A stretch of 64,000 nucleotides of DNA from Prosopocoilus inquinatus. Its lineage: Eukaryota > Arthropoda > Insecta > Coleoptera > Lucanidae. The position numbers and the translations under genes are program-made. The notes below the pieces were generated by a model. The model saw nothing but the letters and a program-made list of their open reading frames with translations. It searched no databases and was not told the DNA's origin. Positions within the stretch are counted from its first letter, which is position 1, and the number at the start of each line of letters is the position of its first letter. Shown one piece after another: positions 50,050 to 62,119 of the stretch. The stretch covers positions 33,594,001 through 33,658,000 of the forward strand of contig CM069873.1 in the NCBI GenBank assembly GCA_036172665.1, written 5' to 3'.

Positions 50050-52024
50050 CAGAAGCTGGAAATAGTTTTAAATGAAACAACACGCATTAGCGTTGTTCCT
50101 GTGATGTATCTAATCGTTACTTACTCATCTATCATGTTATTTGGCGTTTCGATGGACTCCAGTAACTTTGATGTGAGATACGAAGTTCTCGGATGCAGCT
50201 GAAGCTGGAAATAGTTTTAAACGAAACAACACGCATTAGCGTTGTTCCTGTGATGTATCTAATCGATCCTTACTCATCTAACACGTTATTTGACGTTTAG
50301 ATGGACTCCAGTAACTCTGATGTGAGATACAAAATTTTCGGACGCAGCAGAAGCTGGAAATAGTTTTAAATGAAACAACACGCATTAGCGTTGTTCCTGT
50401 GATGTATCTAATCGATCCTTACTTATCTATCATGTTATTTGACGTTTGGATGGACTCCAGTAACCCTGATGTGAGAAACGATGTTCTCGGACGAAGCAGA
50501 AGCTGGAAATAGTTTTAAATGAAACAACACGCATTAGCGTTGTTCCTGTGATGTATCTAATCGATCCTTATTTATCTATCATGTTATTTGACGTTTCGAT
50601 GGACTCTAGTATCTCTGATGTGAGATACGAAGTTCTTGGGCGCAGCAGAAGCTGGAAATAGTTTTAAACGAAACAACACGCATTAGCGTTGTTCCTGTGA
50701 TGTATCTAATCGATCCTTACTCATCTATCACGTTATTTGACGTTTAGATGGACTCCAGTAACTCTGATGTGAGATACAAAGTTTTCGGACGCAGCAGAAG
50801 CTGGAAATAGTTTTAAATGAAACAACACGCATTAGCGTTGTTCCTGTGATGTATCTAATCGATCCTTACTCATCTATCATGTTATTTGACGTTTGGATGC
50901 ACTCCGGTAACTCTGATGTGAGATACGAAGTTCTCTGGCGCAGCTGAAGCTAGAAATAGTTTTAAACGAAACAACACGCATTAGCGTTGTTCCTGTGACG
51001 TATTTAATCGATCCTTACTCATCTATCATGTTATTTGACGTTTGAATGGACCCCAGTAACTCTGATGTGAGATACAATGTTCTCGGACGCAGCAGAAGCT
51101 GGAAATAGTTTTGAACGAAACAACACGTATTAGCGTTGTTCCTGTGATGTATCTAATCGATCCTTAATCATCTATCATGTTATTTGACGTTTGGATGGAC
51201 TCCAGTAACTCTGATGTGAGATACAAAGTTTTCGGACGCACCAGAAGCTGGAAATAGTTTTAAACGAAACAACACGCATTAGCGTTGTTCCTGTGATGTA
51301 TCTAATCGATCCTTAATCATCTATCATGTTATTTGACGTTTGGATGGACTCCAGTAACTCTGATGTGAGATACAATGTTCTCGGACGCAGCAGAAGCTGG
51401 AAATAGTTTTGAACGAAACAACACGTACTAGCGTTATTCCTGTGATGTATCTATTCGATCCTTAATCATCTATCATGTTATTTGACGTTTGGATGGACTC
51501 CAGTAACTTTGATGTGAGATACGAAGTTCTCGGACGCAGCTGAAGCTGGAAATAGTTTTAAACGAAACAACACGCATTAGCGTTGTTCCTGTGCTGTATC
51601 TAATCGATCCTTACTTATCTATCATGTTATTTGACGTTTGGATGGACTCCAGTAACCCTAATGTGAGAAACGAAGTTCTCGGACGCAGCAGGAGCTGGAA
51701 ATAGTTTTAAATGAAACAACACGCATTAGCGTTGTTCCTGTGATGTATCTAATCGATCCTTATTTATCTATCATGTTATTTGAGGTTTCGATGGACTCTA
51801 GTAACTCTGATGTGAGATACGAAGTTCTTGGGCGCAGCAGAAGCTGGAAATAGTTTTAAACGAAGCAACACGCATTAGCGTTGTTCCTGTGATGTATCTA
51901 ATCGATCCTTACTCATCTATCACGTTATTTGACGTTTAGATGGACTCCAGTAACTCTGATGTGAGATACAAAGTTTTCGGACGCAGCAGAAGCTGGAAAT
52001 AGTTTTAAATGAAACAACACGCAT
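50050..52024. repeat. Block E, copy 5 (partial)
   Basis: It matches block E copy 1 from its first monomer at an offset of 20,710 bp: 139 monomers minus the one-base deletion at 34399. The order atcgtt, ctaacacg, accctg, ttatttatc, tatcacg is kept, but it has the usual ttcctgtg in place of the ttcctttg of the four other copies. Copy-specific marks are cgttacttac near 50117, gacgaagcag near 50493 and ttctctggcg near 50934. Confidence 0.82.
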
Positions 52025-52131
52025 TAGCGTTGTTCCTGTGATATAATCGATCCTTATTTATCTATCATGTTATTTGACGTTTCGATGGACTCTAGTATCT
52101 CTGATGTGAGATACGAAGTTCTTGGGCGCAG
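51987..52131. repeat. 145-bp monomer (GTATC replaced by A), number 1 of 6
   Basis: The usual gatgtatctaatcg reads gatataatcg. The simplest description is five bases (GTATC) replaced by one A, a net loss of 4 bp. The body is the ttatttatc, ctctagtatc subtype. Confidence 0.92.
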
Positions 52132-52727
52132 CAGAAGCTGGAAATAGTTTTAAACGAAACAACACGCATTAGCGTTGTTCCTGTGATGTATCTAATCGAT
52201 CCTTACTCATCTATCACGTTATTTGACGTTTAGATGGACTCCAGTAACTCTGATGTGAGATACAAAGTTTTCGGACGCAGCAGAAGCTGGAAATAATTTT
52301 AAATGAAGCAACACGCATTAGCGTTGTTCCTGTGTTGTATCTAATCGATCCTTACTCATCTATCACGTTATTTGACGTTTAGATGGACTCCAGTAACTCT
52401 GATGTGAGATACAAAGTTTTCGGACGCAGCAGAAGCTGGAAATAGTTTTAAATGAAACAACACGCATTAGCGTTGTTCCTGTGATGTATCTAATCGTTCC
52501 TTACTCATCTATCATGTTATTTGGCGTTTCGATGGACTCCAGTAACTTTGATGTGAGATACGAAGTTCTCGGATGCAGCTGAAGCTGGAAATAGTTTTAG
52601 ACGAAACAACACGCATTAGCGTTGTTCCTGTGATGTATCTAATCGATCCTTACTCATCTATCACGTTATTTGACGTTTAGATGGACTCCAGTAACTCTGA
52701 TGTGAGAAACGATGTTCTCGGACGCAG

Positions 52728-52872
52728 CAGAAGCTGGAAATAGTTTTAAATGAAACAACACGCATTAGCGTTGTTCCTGTGATATAATCGATCCTTATTT
52801 ATCTATCATGTTATTTGACGTTTCGATGGACTCTAGTATCTCTGATGTGAGATACGAAGTTCTTGGGCGCAG
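52728..52872. repeat. 145-bp monomer (GTATC replaced by A), number 2 of 6
   Basis: It carries the same complex indel, 741 bp (five monomers minus 4 bp) after number 1, showing a local duplication inside block G. Confidence 0.92.
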
Positions 52873-53319
52873 CAGAAGCTGGAAATAGTTTTAAACGAAA
52901 CAACACGCATTAGCGTTGTTCCTGTGATGTATCTAATCGATCCTTACTCATCTATCACGTTATTTGACGTTTAGATGGACTCCAGTAACTCTGATGTGAG
53001 ATACAAAGTTTTCGGACGCAGCGGAAGCTGGAAATAGTTTTAAATGAAACAACACGCATTAGCGTTGTTCCTGTGATGTATCTAATCGTTCCTTACTCAT
53101 CTATCATGTTATTTGGCGTTTCGATGGACTCCAGTAACTTTGATGTGAGACACCAAGTTCTCGGATGCAGCTGAAGCTGGAAATAGTTTTAAACGAAACA
53201 ACACGCATTAGCGTTGTTCCTGTGATGTATCTAATCGATCCTTACACATCTATCACGTTATTTGACGTTTAGATGGACTCCAGTAACTCTGATGTGAGAA
53301 ACGATGTTCTCGGACGCAG

Positions 53320-53464
53320 CAGAAGCTGGAAATAGTTTTAAATGAAACAACACGCATTAGCGTTGTTCCTGTGATATAATCGATCCTTATTTATCTATCA
53401 TGTTATTTGACGTTTCGATGGACTCTAGTATCTCTGATGTGAGATACGAAGTTCTTGGGCGCAG
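53320..53464. repeat. 145-bp monomer (GTATC replaced by A), number 3 of 6
   Basis: It carries the same complex indel, 592 bp (four monomers minus 4 bp) after number 2. Confidence 0.92.
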
Positions 53465-54656
53465 CAGAAGCTGGAAATAGTTTTAAACGAAACAACACGC
53501 ATTAGCGTTGTTCCTGTGATGTATCTAATCGATCCTTACTCATCTATCACGTTATTTGACGTTTAGATGGACCCCAGTAACTCTGATGTGAGATACAAAG
53601 TTTTCGGACGCAGCAGAAGCTGGAAATAATTTTAAATGAAGCAACACGCATTAGCGTTGTTCCTGTGTTGTATCTAATCGATCCTTACTCATCTATCACG
53701 TTATTTGACGTTTAGATGGACTCCAGTAACTCTGATGTGAGATACAAAGTTTTCGGACGCAGCAGAAGCTGGAAATAGTTTTAAATGAAACAACACGCAT
53801 TAGCGTTGTTCCTGTGATGTATCTAATCGTTCCTTACTCATCTATCATGTTATTTGGCGTTTCGATGGACTCCAGTAACTTTGATGTGAGATACGAAGTT
53901 CTCGGATGCAGCTGAAGCTGGAAATAGTTTTAAACGAAACAACACGCATTAGCGTTGTTCCTGTGATGTATCTAATCGATCCTTACTCATCTATCACGTT
54001 ATTTGACGTTTAGATGGACTCCAGTAACTCTGATGTGAGATACAAAATTTTCGGACGCAGCAGAAGCTGGAAATAGTTTTAAATGAAACAACACGCATTA
54101 GCGTTGTTCCTGTGATGTATCTAATCGATCCTTACTTATCTATCATGTTATTTGACGTTTGGATGGACTCCAGTAACCCTGATGTGAGAAACGATGTTCT
54201 CGAACGCAGCAGAAGCTGGAAATAGTTTTAAATGAAACAACACGCATTAGCGTTGTTCCTGTGCTGTATCTAATCGATCCTTACTTATCTATCATGATAT
54301 TTGACGTTTGGATGGACTCCAGTAACCCTGATGTGAGAAACGAAGTTCTCGGACGCAGCAGAAGCTGGAAATAGTTTTAAATGAAACAACACGCATTAGC
54401 GTTGTTCCTGTGATGTATCTAATCGATCCTTACTCATCTATCATGTTATTTGACGTTTGGATGCACTCCGGTAACTCTGATGTGAGATACGAAGTTCTCG
54501 GGCGCAGCTGAAGCTAGAAATAGTTTTAAACGAAACAACACGCATTAGCGTTGTTCGTGTGACGTATTTAATCGATCCTTACTCATCTATCATGTTATTT
54601 GACGTTTGAATGGACCCCAGTAACTCTGATGTGAGATACAATGTTCTCGGACGCAG

Positions 54657-54801
54657 CAGAAGCTGGAAATAGTTTTGAACGAAACAACACGTATTAGCGT
54701 TGTTCCTGTGATATAATCGATCCTTATTTATCTATCATGTTATTTGACGTTTCGATGGACTCTAGTATCTCTGATGTGAGATACGAAGTTCTTGGGCGCA
54801 G
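54657..54801. repeat. 145-bp monomer (GTATC replaced by A), number 4 of 6, hybrid lead
   Basis: It carries the same indel, but the first 40 bp are of the gaacg/cgtattag subtype. It marks the junction between the two block G copies. Confidence 0.92.
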
Positions 54802-55397
54802 CAGAAGCTGGAAATAGTTTTAAACGAAACAACACGCATTAGCGTTGTTCCTGTGATGTATCTAATCGATCCTTACTCATCTATCACGTTATTTGACGTT
54901 TAGATGGACTCCAGTAACTCTGATGTGAGATACAAAGTTTTCGGACGCAGCAGAAGCTGGAAATAATTTTAAATGAAGCAACACGCATTAGCGTTGTTCC
55001 TGTGTTGTATCTAATCGATCCTTACTCATCTATCACGTTATTTGACGTTTAGATGGACTCCAGTAACTCTGATGTGAGATACAAAGTTTTCGGACGCAGC
55101 AGAAGCTGGAAATAGTTTTAAATGAAACAACACGCATTAGCGTTGTTCCTGTGATGTATCTAATCGTTCCTTACTCATCTATCATGTTATTTGGCGTTTC
55201 GATGGACTCCAGTAACTTTGATGTGAGATACGAAGTTCTCGGATGCAGCTGAAGCTGGAAATAGTTTTAGACGAAACAACACGCATTAGCGTTGTTCCTG
55301 TGATGTATCTAATCGATCCTTACTCATCTATCACGTTATTTGACGTTTAGATGGACTCCAGTAACTCTGATGTGAGAAACGATGTTCTCGGACGCAG

Positions 55398-55542
55398 CAG
55401 AAGCTGGAAATAGTTTTAAATGAAACAACACGCATTAGCGTTGTTCCTGTGATATAATCGATCCTTATTTATCTATCATGTTATTTGACGTTTCGATGGA
55501 CTCTAGTATCTCTGATGTGAGATACGAAGTTCTTGGGCGCAG
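55398..55542. repeat. 145-bp monomer (GTATC replaced by A), number 5 of 6
   Basis: This is the copy of number 2 at an offset of 2670 bp. Confidence 0.92.
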
Positions 55543-55989
55543 CAGAAGCTGGAAATAGTTTTAAACGAAACAACACGCATTAGCGTTGTTCCTGTGATGT
55601 ATCTAATCGATCCTTACTCATCTATCACGTTATTTGACGTTTAGATGGACTCCAGTAACTCTGATGTGAGATACAAAGTTTTCGGACGCAGCAGAAGCTG
55701 GAAATAGTTTTAAATGAAACAACACGCATTAGCGTTGTTCCTGTGATGTATCTAATCGTTCCTTACTCATCTATCATGTTATTTGGCGTTTCGATGGACT
55801 CCAGTAACTTTGATGTGAGACACCAAGTTCTCGGATGCAGCTGAAGCTGGAAATAGTTTTAAACGAAACAACACGCATTAGCGTTGTTCCTGTGATGTAT
55901 CTAATCGATCCTTACACATCTATCACGTTATTTGACGTTTAGATGGACTCCAGTAACTCTGATGTGAGAAACGATGTTCTCGGACGCAG

Positions 55990-56134
55990 CAGAAGCTGGA
56001 AATAGTTTTAAATGAAACAACACGCATTAGCGTTGTTCCTGTGATATAATCGATCCTTATTTATCTATCATGTTATTTGACGTTTCGATGGACTCTAGTA
56101 TCTCTGATGTGAGATACGAAGTTCTTGGGCGCAG
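55990..56134. repeat. 145-bp monomer (GTATC replaced by A), number 6 of 6
   Basis: This is the copy of number 3 at an offset of 2670 bp. No further 145-bp monomer follows. Confidence 0.92.
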
Positions 56135-57255
56135 CAGAAGCTGGAAATAGTTTTAAACGAAACAACACGCATTAGCGTTGTTCCTGTGATGTATCTAATC
56201 GATCCTTACTCATCTATCACGTTATTTGACGTTTAGATGGACTCCAGTAACTCTGATGTGAGATACAAAGTTTTCGGACGCAGCAGAAGCTGGAAATAAT
56301 TTTAAATGAAGCAACACGCATTAGCGTTGTTCCTGTGTTGTATCTAATCGATCCTTACTCATCTATCACGTTATTTGACGTTTAGATGGACTCCAGTAAC
56401 TCTGATGTGAGATACAAAGTTTTCGGACGCAGCAGAAGCTGGAAATAGTTTTAAATGAAACAACACGCATTAGCGTTGTTCCTGTGATGTATCTAATCGT
56501 TCCTTACTCATCTATCATGTTATTTGGCGTTTCGATGGACTCCAGTAACTTTGATGTGAGATACGAAGTTCTCGGATGCAGCTGAAGCTGGAAATAGTTT
56601 TAAACGAAACAACACGCATTAGCGTTGTTCCTGTGATGTATCTAATCGATCCTTACTCATCTATCACGTTATTTGACGTTTAGATGGACTCCAGTAACTC
56701 TGATGTGAGATACAAAATTTTCGGACGCAGCAGAAGCTGGAAATAGTTTTAAATGAAACAACACGCATTAGCGTTGTTCCTGTGATGTATCTAATCGATC
56801 CTTACTTATCTATCATGTTATTTGACGTTTGGATGGACTCCAGTAACCCTGATGTGAGAAACGATGTTCTCGAACGCAGCAGAAGCTGGAAATAGTTTTA
56901 AATGAAACAACACGCATTAGCGTTGTTCCTGTGCTGTATCTAATCGATCCTTACTTATCTATCATGATATTTGACGTTTGGATGGACTCCAGTAACCCTG
57001 ATGTGAGAAACGAAGTTCTCGGACGCAGCAGAAGCTGGAAATAGTTTTAAATGAAACAACACGCATTAGCGTTGTTCCTGTGATGTATCTAATCGATCCT
57101 TACTCATCTATCATGTTATTTGACGTTTGGATGCACTCCGGTAACTCTGATGTGAAATACGAAGTTCTCGGGCGCAGCTGAAGCTAGAAATAGTTTTAAA
57201 CGAAACAACACGCATTAGCGTTGTTCGTGTGACGTATTTAATCGATCCTTACTCA

Positions 57256-59353
57256 TCTATCATGTTATTTGACGTTTGAATGGACCCCAGTAACTCTGAT
57301 GTGAGATACAATGTTCTCGGACGCAGCAGAAGCTGGAAATAGTTTTGAACGAAACAACACGTATTAGCGTTGTTCCTGTGATGTATCTAATCGATCCTTA
57401 ATCATCTATCATGTTATTTGACGTTTGGATGGACTCCAGTAACTCTGATGTGAGATACAAAGTTTTCGGACGCAGCAGAAGCTGGAAATAGTTTTAAACG
57501 AAACAACACGCATTAGCGTTGTTCCTGTGATGTATCTAATCGATCCTTAATCATCTATCATGTTATTTGACGTTTGGATGGACTCCAGTAACTCTGATGT
57601 GAGATACAATGTTCTCGGACGCAGCAGAAGCTGGAAATAGTTTTGAACGAAACACGTACTAGCGTTATTCCTGTGATGTATCTATTCGATCCTTAATCAT
57701 CTATCATGTTATTTGACGTTTGGATGGACTCCAGTAACTTTGATGTGAGATACGAAGTTCTCGGACGCAGCTGAAGCTTAAAATAGTTTTAAACGAAACA
57801 ACACGCATTAGCGTTGTTCCTGTGCTGTATCTAATCGATCCTTACTTATCTATTATGATATTTGACGTTTGGATGGACTCCAGTAACCCTGATGTGAGAA
57901 ACGAAGTTCTCGGACGCAGCAGAAGCTGGAAATAGTTTTAAATGAAACAACACGCATTAGCGTTGTTCCTGTGATGTATCTAATCGATCCTTATTTATCT
58001 ATCATGTTATTTGACGTTTCGATGGACTCTAGTAACTCTGATGTGAGATACGAAGTTCTTGGGCGCAGCAGAAGCTGGAAATAGTTTTAAACGAAGCAAC
58101 ACGCATTAGCGTTGTTCCTGTGATGTATCTAATCGATCCTTACTCATCTATCACGTTATTTGACGCTTAGATGGACTCCAGTATCTCTGATGTGAGATAC
58201 AAAGTTTTCGGAGGCAGCAGAAGCTGGAAATAGTTTTAAATGAAACAACACGCATTAGCGTTGTTCCTGTGATGTATCTAATCGATCCTTACACATCTAT
58301 CATGTTATTTGACGTTTGGATGCACTCCGGTAACTTTGATTTGAGATACGAAGTTCTCGGGCGCAGCTGAAGCTAGAAATAATTTTAAACGAAACAACAC
58401 GCATTAGCGTTGTTCCTGTGACGTATCTAATCGACCCTTACTCATCTATCATGTTATTTGACGTTTGAATGGACTCCAGTAACTCTGATGTGAGATACAA
58501 TGTTCTCGGACGCAGCAGAAGCTGGAAATAGTTTTGAACTAAACAACACGTATTAGCGTTGTTCCTGTGACGTATCTAATCGATCCTTACTCATCTATCA
58601 TGTTATGTGACGTTTGAATGGACTCCAGTAACTCTGATGTGAGATACAATGTTCTCGGACGCAGCAGAAGCTGGAAATAGTTTTGAACGAAACAACACGT
58701 ACTAGCGTTGTTCCTGTGATGTATCTAATCGATCCTTAATCATCTATCATGTTATTTGACGTTTGGATGGACTCCAGTAACTTTGATGTGAGATACGAAG
58801 TTCTCGGACGCAGCTGAAGCTGGAAATAGTTTTAAACGAAACAACACGCATTAGCGTTGTTCCTGTGCTGTATCTAATCGATCCTTACTTATCTATCATG
58901 TTATTTGACGTTTGGATGGACTCCAGTAACCCTAATGTGAGAAACGAAGTTCTCGGACGCAGCAGGAGCTGGAAATAGTTTTAAATGAAACAACACGCAT
59001 TAGCGTTGTTCCTGTGATGTATCTAATCGATCCTTATTTATCTATCATGTTATTTGACGTTTCGATGGACTCTAGTAACTCTGATGTGAGATACGAAGTT
59101 CTTGGGCGCAGCAGAAGCTGGAAATAGTTTTAAACGAAGCAACACGCATTAGCGTTGTTCCTGTGATGTATCTAATCGATCCTTACTCATCTATCACGTT
59201 ATTTGACGTTTAGATGGACTCCAGTAACTCTGATGTGAGATACAAAGTTTTCGGACGCAGCAGAAGCTGGAAATAGTTTTAAATGAAACAACACGCATTA
59301 GCGTTGTTCCTGTGATGTATCTAATCGATCCTTACTCATCTATCATGTTATTT
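57256..59353. repeat. Segment shared with 23160-25260, 34 kb away
   Basis: This 2.1-kb stretch matches 23160-25260 at an offset of 34,096 bp, falling to 34,093 after the 3-bp deletion near 57652. The offset is 229 monomers minus the 25 bp of deletions that lie between. Rare marks fall on the same offset: catgatatttg, cagtatctctg (24090 and 58183), acccttactc, gaactaaac and catgttatgtgacg (24514 and 58607). A few differences are seen, such as agttata against agtttta. Confidence 0.85.
57625..57770. repeat. 146-bp monomer with a 3-bp deletion
   Basis: gaacgaaacaacacg reads gaacgaaacacg near 57652, consistent with slippage in the short AAC repeat at the left arm of the palindrome. It was seen only once. 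The monomer matches the 23.5-kb one otherwise, so the loss came after that segment was copied. Confidence 0.88.
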
Positions 59354-60275
59354 GGCGTTTCGATGGACTCCAGTAACTTTGATGTGAGATACGAAGTTCT
59401 CGGATGCAGCTGAAGCTGGAAATAGTTTTAAACGAAACAACACGCATTAGCGTTGTTCCTGTGATGTATCTAATCGATCCTTACTCATCTATCACGTTAT
59501 TTGACGTTTAGATGGACTCCAGTAACTCTGATGTGAGATACAAAATTCTCGGACGCAGCAGAAGCTGAAAATAGTTTTAAATGAAACAACACGCATTAGC
59601 GTTGTTCCTGTGATGTATCTAATCGATCCTTACTTATCTATCATGTTATTTGACGTTTGGATGGACTCCAGTAACCCTGATGTTAGAAACGATGTTCTCG
59701 GAAGCAGCAGAAGCTGGAAATAGTTTTAAATGAAACAACACGCATTAGCGTTGTTCCTGTGATGTATCTAATCGATCCTTATTTATCTATCATGTTATTT
59801 GACGTTTGGATGCACTCCGGTAACTCTGATGTGAGATACGAAGTTCTTGGGCGCAGCAGAAGCTGGAAATAGTTTTAAACGAAACAACACGCATTAGCGT
59901 TGTTCCTGTGATGTATCTAATCGATCCTTACTCATCTATCACGTTATTTGACGTTTAGATGGACTCCAGTAACTCTGATGTGAGATACAAAGTTTTCGGA
60001 CGCAGCAGAAGCTGGAAATAGTTTTAAATGAAACAACACGCATTAGCGTTGTTCCTGTGATGTATCTAATCGATCCTTACTCATCTATCATGTTATTTGA
60101 CGTTTGGATGCACTCCGGTAACTCTGATGTGAGATACGAAGTTCTCGGGCGCAGCTGAAGCTAGAAATAGTTTTAAACGAAACAACACGCATTAGCGTTG
60201 TTCCTGTGACGTATTTAATCGATCCTTACTCATCTATCATGTTATTTGACGTTTGAATGGACCCCAGTAACTCTG
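58395..60275. repeat. Block H, left copy (offset 3725 bp, 25 monomers)
   Basis: It matches 62120-64000 at exactly 3725 bp, including catgttatgtgacg (58607 and 62332), aagctgaaaatag (near 59563 and 63288), ggaagcagcag (near 59700 and 63425) and an unusual patched monomer near 59808 and 63533. The difference I noticed is tgttagaaac near 59682 against tgtgagaaac. Confidence 0.87.
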
Positions 60276-62119
60276 ATGTGAGATACAATGTTCTCGGACG
60301 CAGCAGAAGCTGGAAATAGTTTTCAACGAAACAACACGTATTAGCGTTGTTCCTGTGATGTATCTAATCGATCCTTAATCATCTATCATGTTATTTGACG
60401 TTTGGATGGACTCCAGTAACTCTGATGTGAGATACAAAGTTTTCGGACGCAGCAGAAGCTGGAAATAGTTTTAAACGAAACAACACGCATTAGCGTTGTT
60501 CCTGTGATGTATCTAATCGATCCTTAATCATCTATCATGTTATTTGACGTTTGGATGGACTCCAGTAACTCTGATGTGAGATACAATGTTCTCGGACGCA
60601 GCAGAAGCTGGAAATAGTTTTGAACGAAACAACACGTACTAGCGTTATTCCTGTGATGTATCTATTCGATCCTTAATCATCTATCATGTTATTTGACGTT
60701 TGGATGGACTCCAGTAACTTTGATGTGAGATACGAAGTTCTCGGACGCAGCTGAAGCTGGAAATAGTTTTAAACGAAACAACACGCATTAGCGTTGTTCC
60801 TGTGCTGTATCTAATCGATCCTTACTTATCTATCATGTTGTTTGACGTTTGGATGGACTCCAGTAACCCTGATGTGAGAAACGAAGTTCTCGGGCGCAGC
60901 AGAAGCTGGAAATAGTTTTAAATGAAACAACACGCATTAGCGTTGTTCCTGTGATGTATCTAATCGATCCTTATTTATCTATCATGTTATTTGACGTTTC
61001 GATGGACTCTAGTAACTCTGATGTGAGATACGAAGTTCTTGGGCGCAGCAGAAGCTGGAAATAGTTTTAAACGAAGCAACACGCATTAGCGTTGTTCCTG
61101 TGATGTATCTAATCGATCCTAACTCATCTATCACGTTATTTGACGTTTAGATGGACTCCAGTAACTCTGATGTGAGATACAAAGTTTTCGGACGCAGCAG
61201 AAGCTGGAAATAGTTTTAAATGAAACAACACGCATTAGCGTTGTTCCTGTGATGTATCTAATCGATCCTTACACATCTATCATGTTATTTGACGTTTGGA
61301 TGCACTCCGGTAACTTTGATTTGAGATACGAAGTTCTCGGGCGCAGCTGAAGCTAGAAATAGTTTTAAACGAAACAACACGCATTAGCGTTGTTCCTGTG
61401 ACGTATCTAATCGATCCTTACTCATCTATCATGTTATTTGACGTTTGAATGGACTCCAGTAACTCTGATGTGAGATACAATCTTCTCGGACGCAGCAGAA
61501 GCTGGAAATAGTTTTGAACGAAACAACACGTATTAGCGTTGTTCCTGTGACGTATCTATTCGATCCTTAATCATCTATCATGTTATTTGACGTTTGGATG
61601 GACTCCAGTAACTTTGATGTGAGATACGAAGTTCTCGGACGCAGCTGAAGCTGGAAATAGTTTTAAACGAAACAACACGCATTAGCGTTGTTCCTGTGCT
61701 GTATCTAATCGATCCTTACTTATCTATCATGTTATTTGACGTTTGGATGGACTCCAGTAACCCTGATGTGAGAAACGAAGTTCTCGGACGCAGCAGAAGC
61801 TGGAAATAGTTTTAAATGAAACAACACGCATTAGCGTTGTTCCTGTGATGTATCTAATCGATCCTTATTTATCTATCATGTTATTTGACGTTTCGATGGA
61901 CTCTAGTAACTCTGATGTGAGATACGAAGTTCTTGGGCGCAGCAGAAGCTGGAAATAGTTTTAAACGAAGCAACACGCATTAGCGTTGTTCCTGTGATGT
62001 ATCTAATCGATCCTAACTCATCTATCACGTTATTTGACGTTTAGATGGACTCCAGTAACTCTGATGTGAGATACAAAGTTTTCGGACGCAGCAGAAGCTG
62101 GAAATAGTTTTAAATGAAA
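60276..62119. repeat. Satellite monomers between the block H copies
   Basis: This is ordinary satellite sequence. A rare cgatcctaactc mark occurs at 61121 and 62015, 894 bp (six monomers) apart, so a local six-monomer duplication lies here. Other local marks are tttcaacg near 60322 and caatcttctcgg near 61480. No gene or foreign sequence is seen. Confidence 0.75.

Larger units (their letters stand above)
52025..54694. repeat. Block G, left copy: 18-monomer (2670-bp) tandem duplication
   Basis: It matches 54695-57364 at 2670 bp: 18 monomers minus three 4-bp deletions. Shared rare marks are gatataatcg, gtgttgtatc, aataattttaaatg, ttttagacg, caccaagttc and ttgttcgtgtg. I noticed only three differences: gcggaag near 53022, accccag near 53572 and gtgagatac versus gtgaaatac near 54484. 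The copy contains three 145-bp monomers spaced 741 and 592 bp apart, so shorter internal repeats are nested in it. Confidence 0.9.
54695..57364. repeat. Block G, right copy: 18-monomer (2670-bp) tandem duplication
   Basis: This is an adjacent near-identical copy of 52025-54694. Its first monomer is a hybrid: a gaacg/cgtattag lead joined to the gatataatcg body, exactly what an unequal exchange at the duplication junction leaves behind. The match continues to about 57384, where the right-hand sequence has the normal gatgtatctaatcg. Confidence 0.9.

Noticed and set aside
52036..52050. tgatataat resembling a bacterial extended -10 promoter
   Set aside because: It arises from the GTATC-to-A indel in a satellite monomer, there is no -35 partner or gene, and the array looks eukaryotic.
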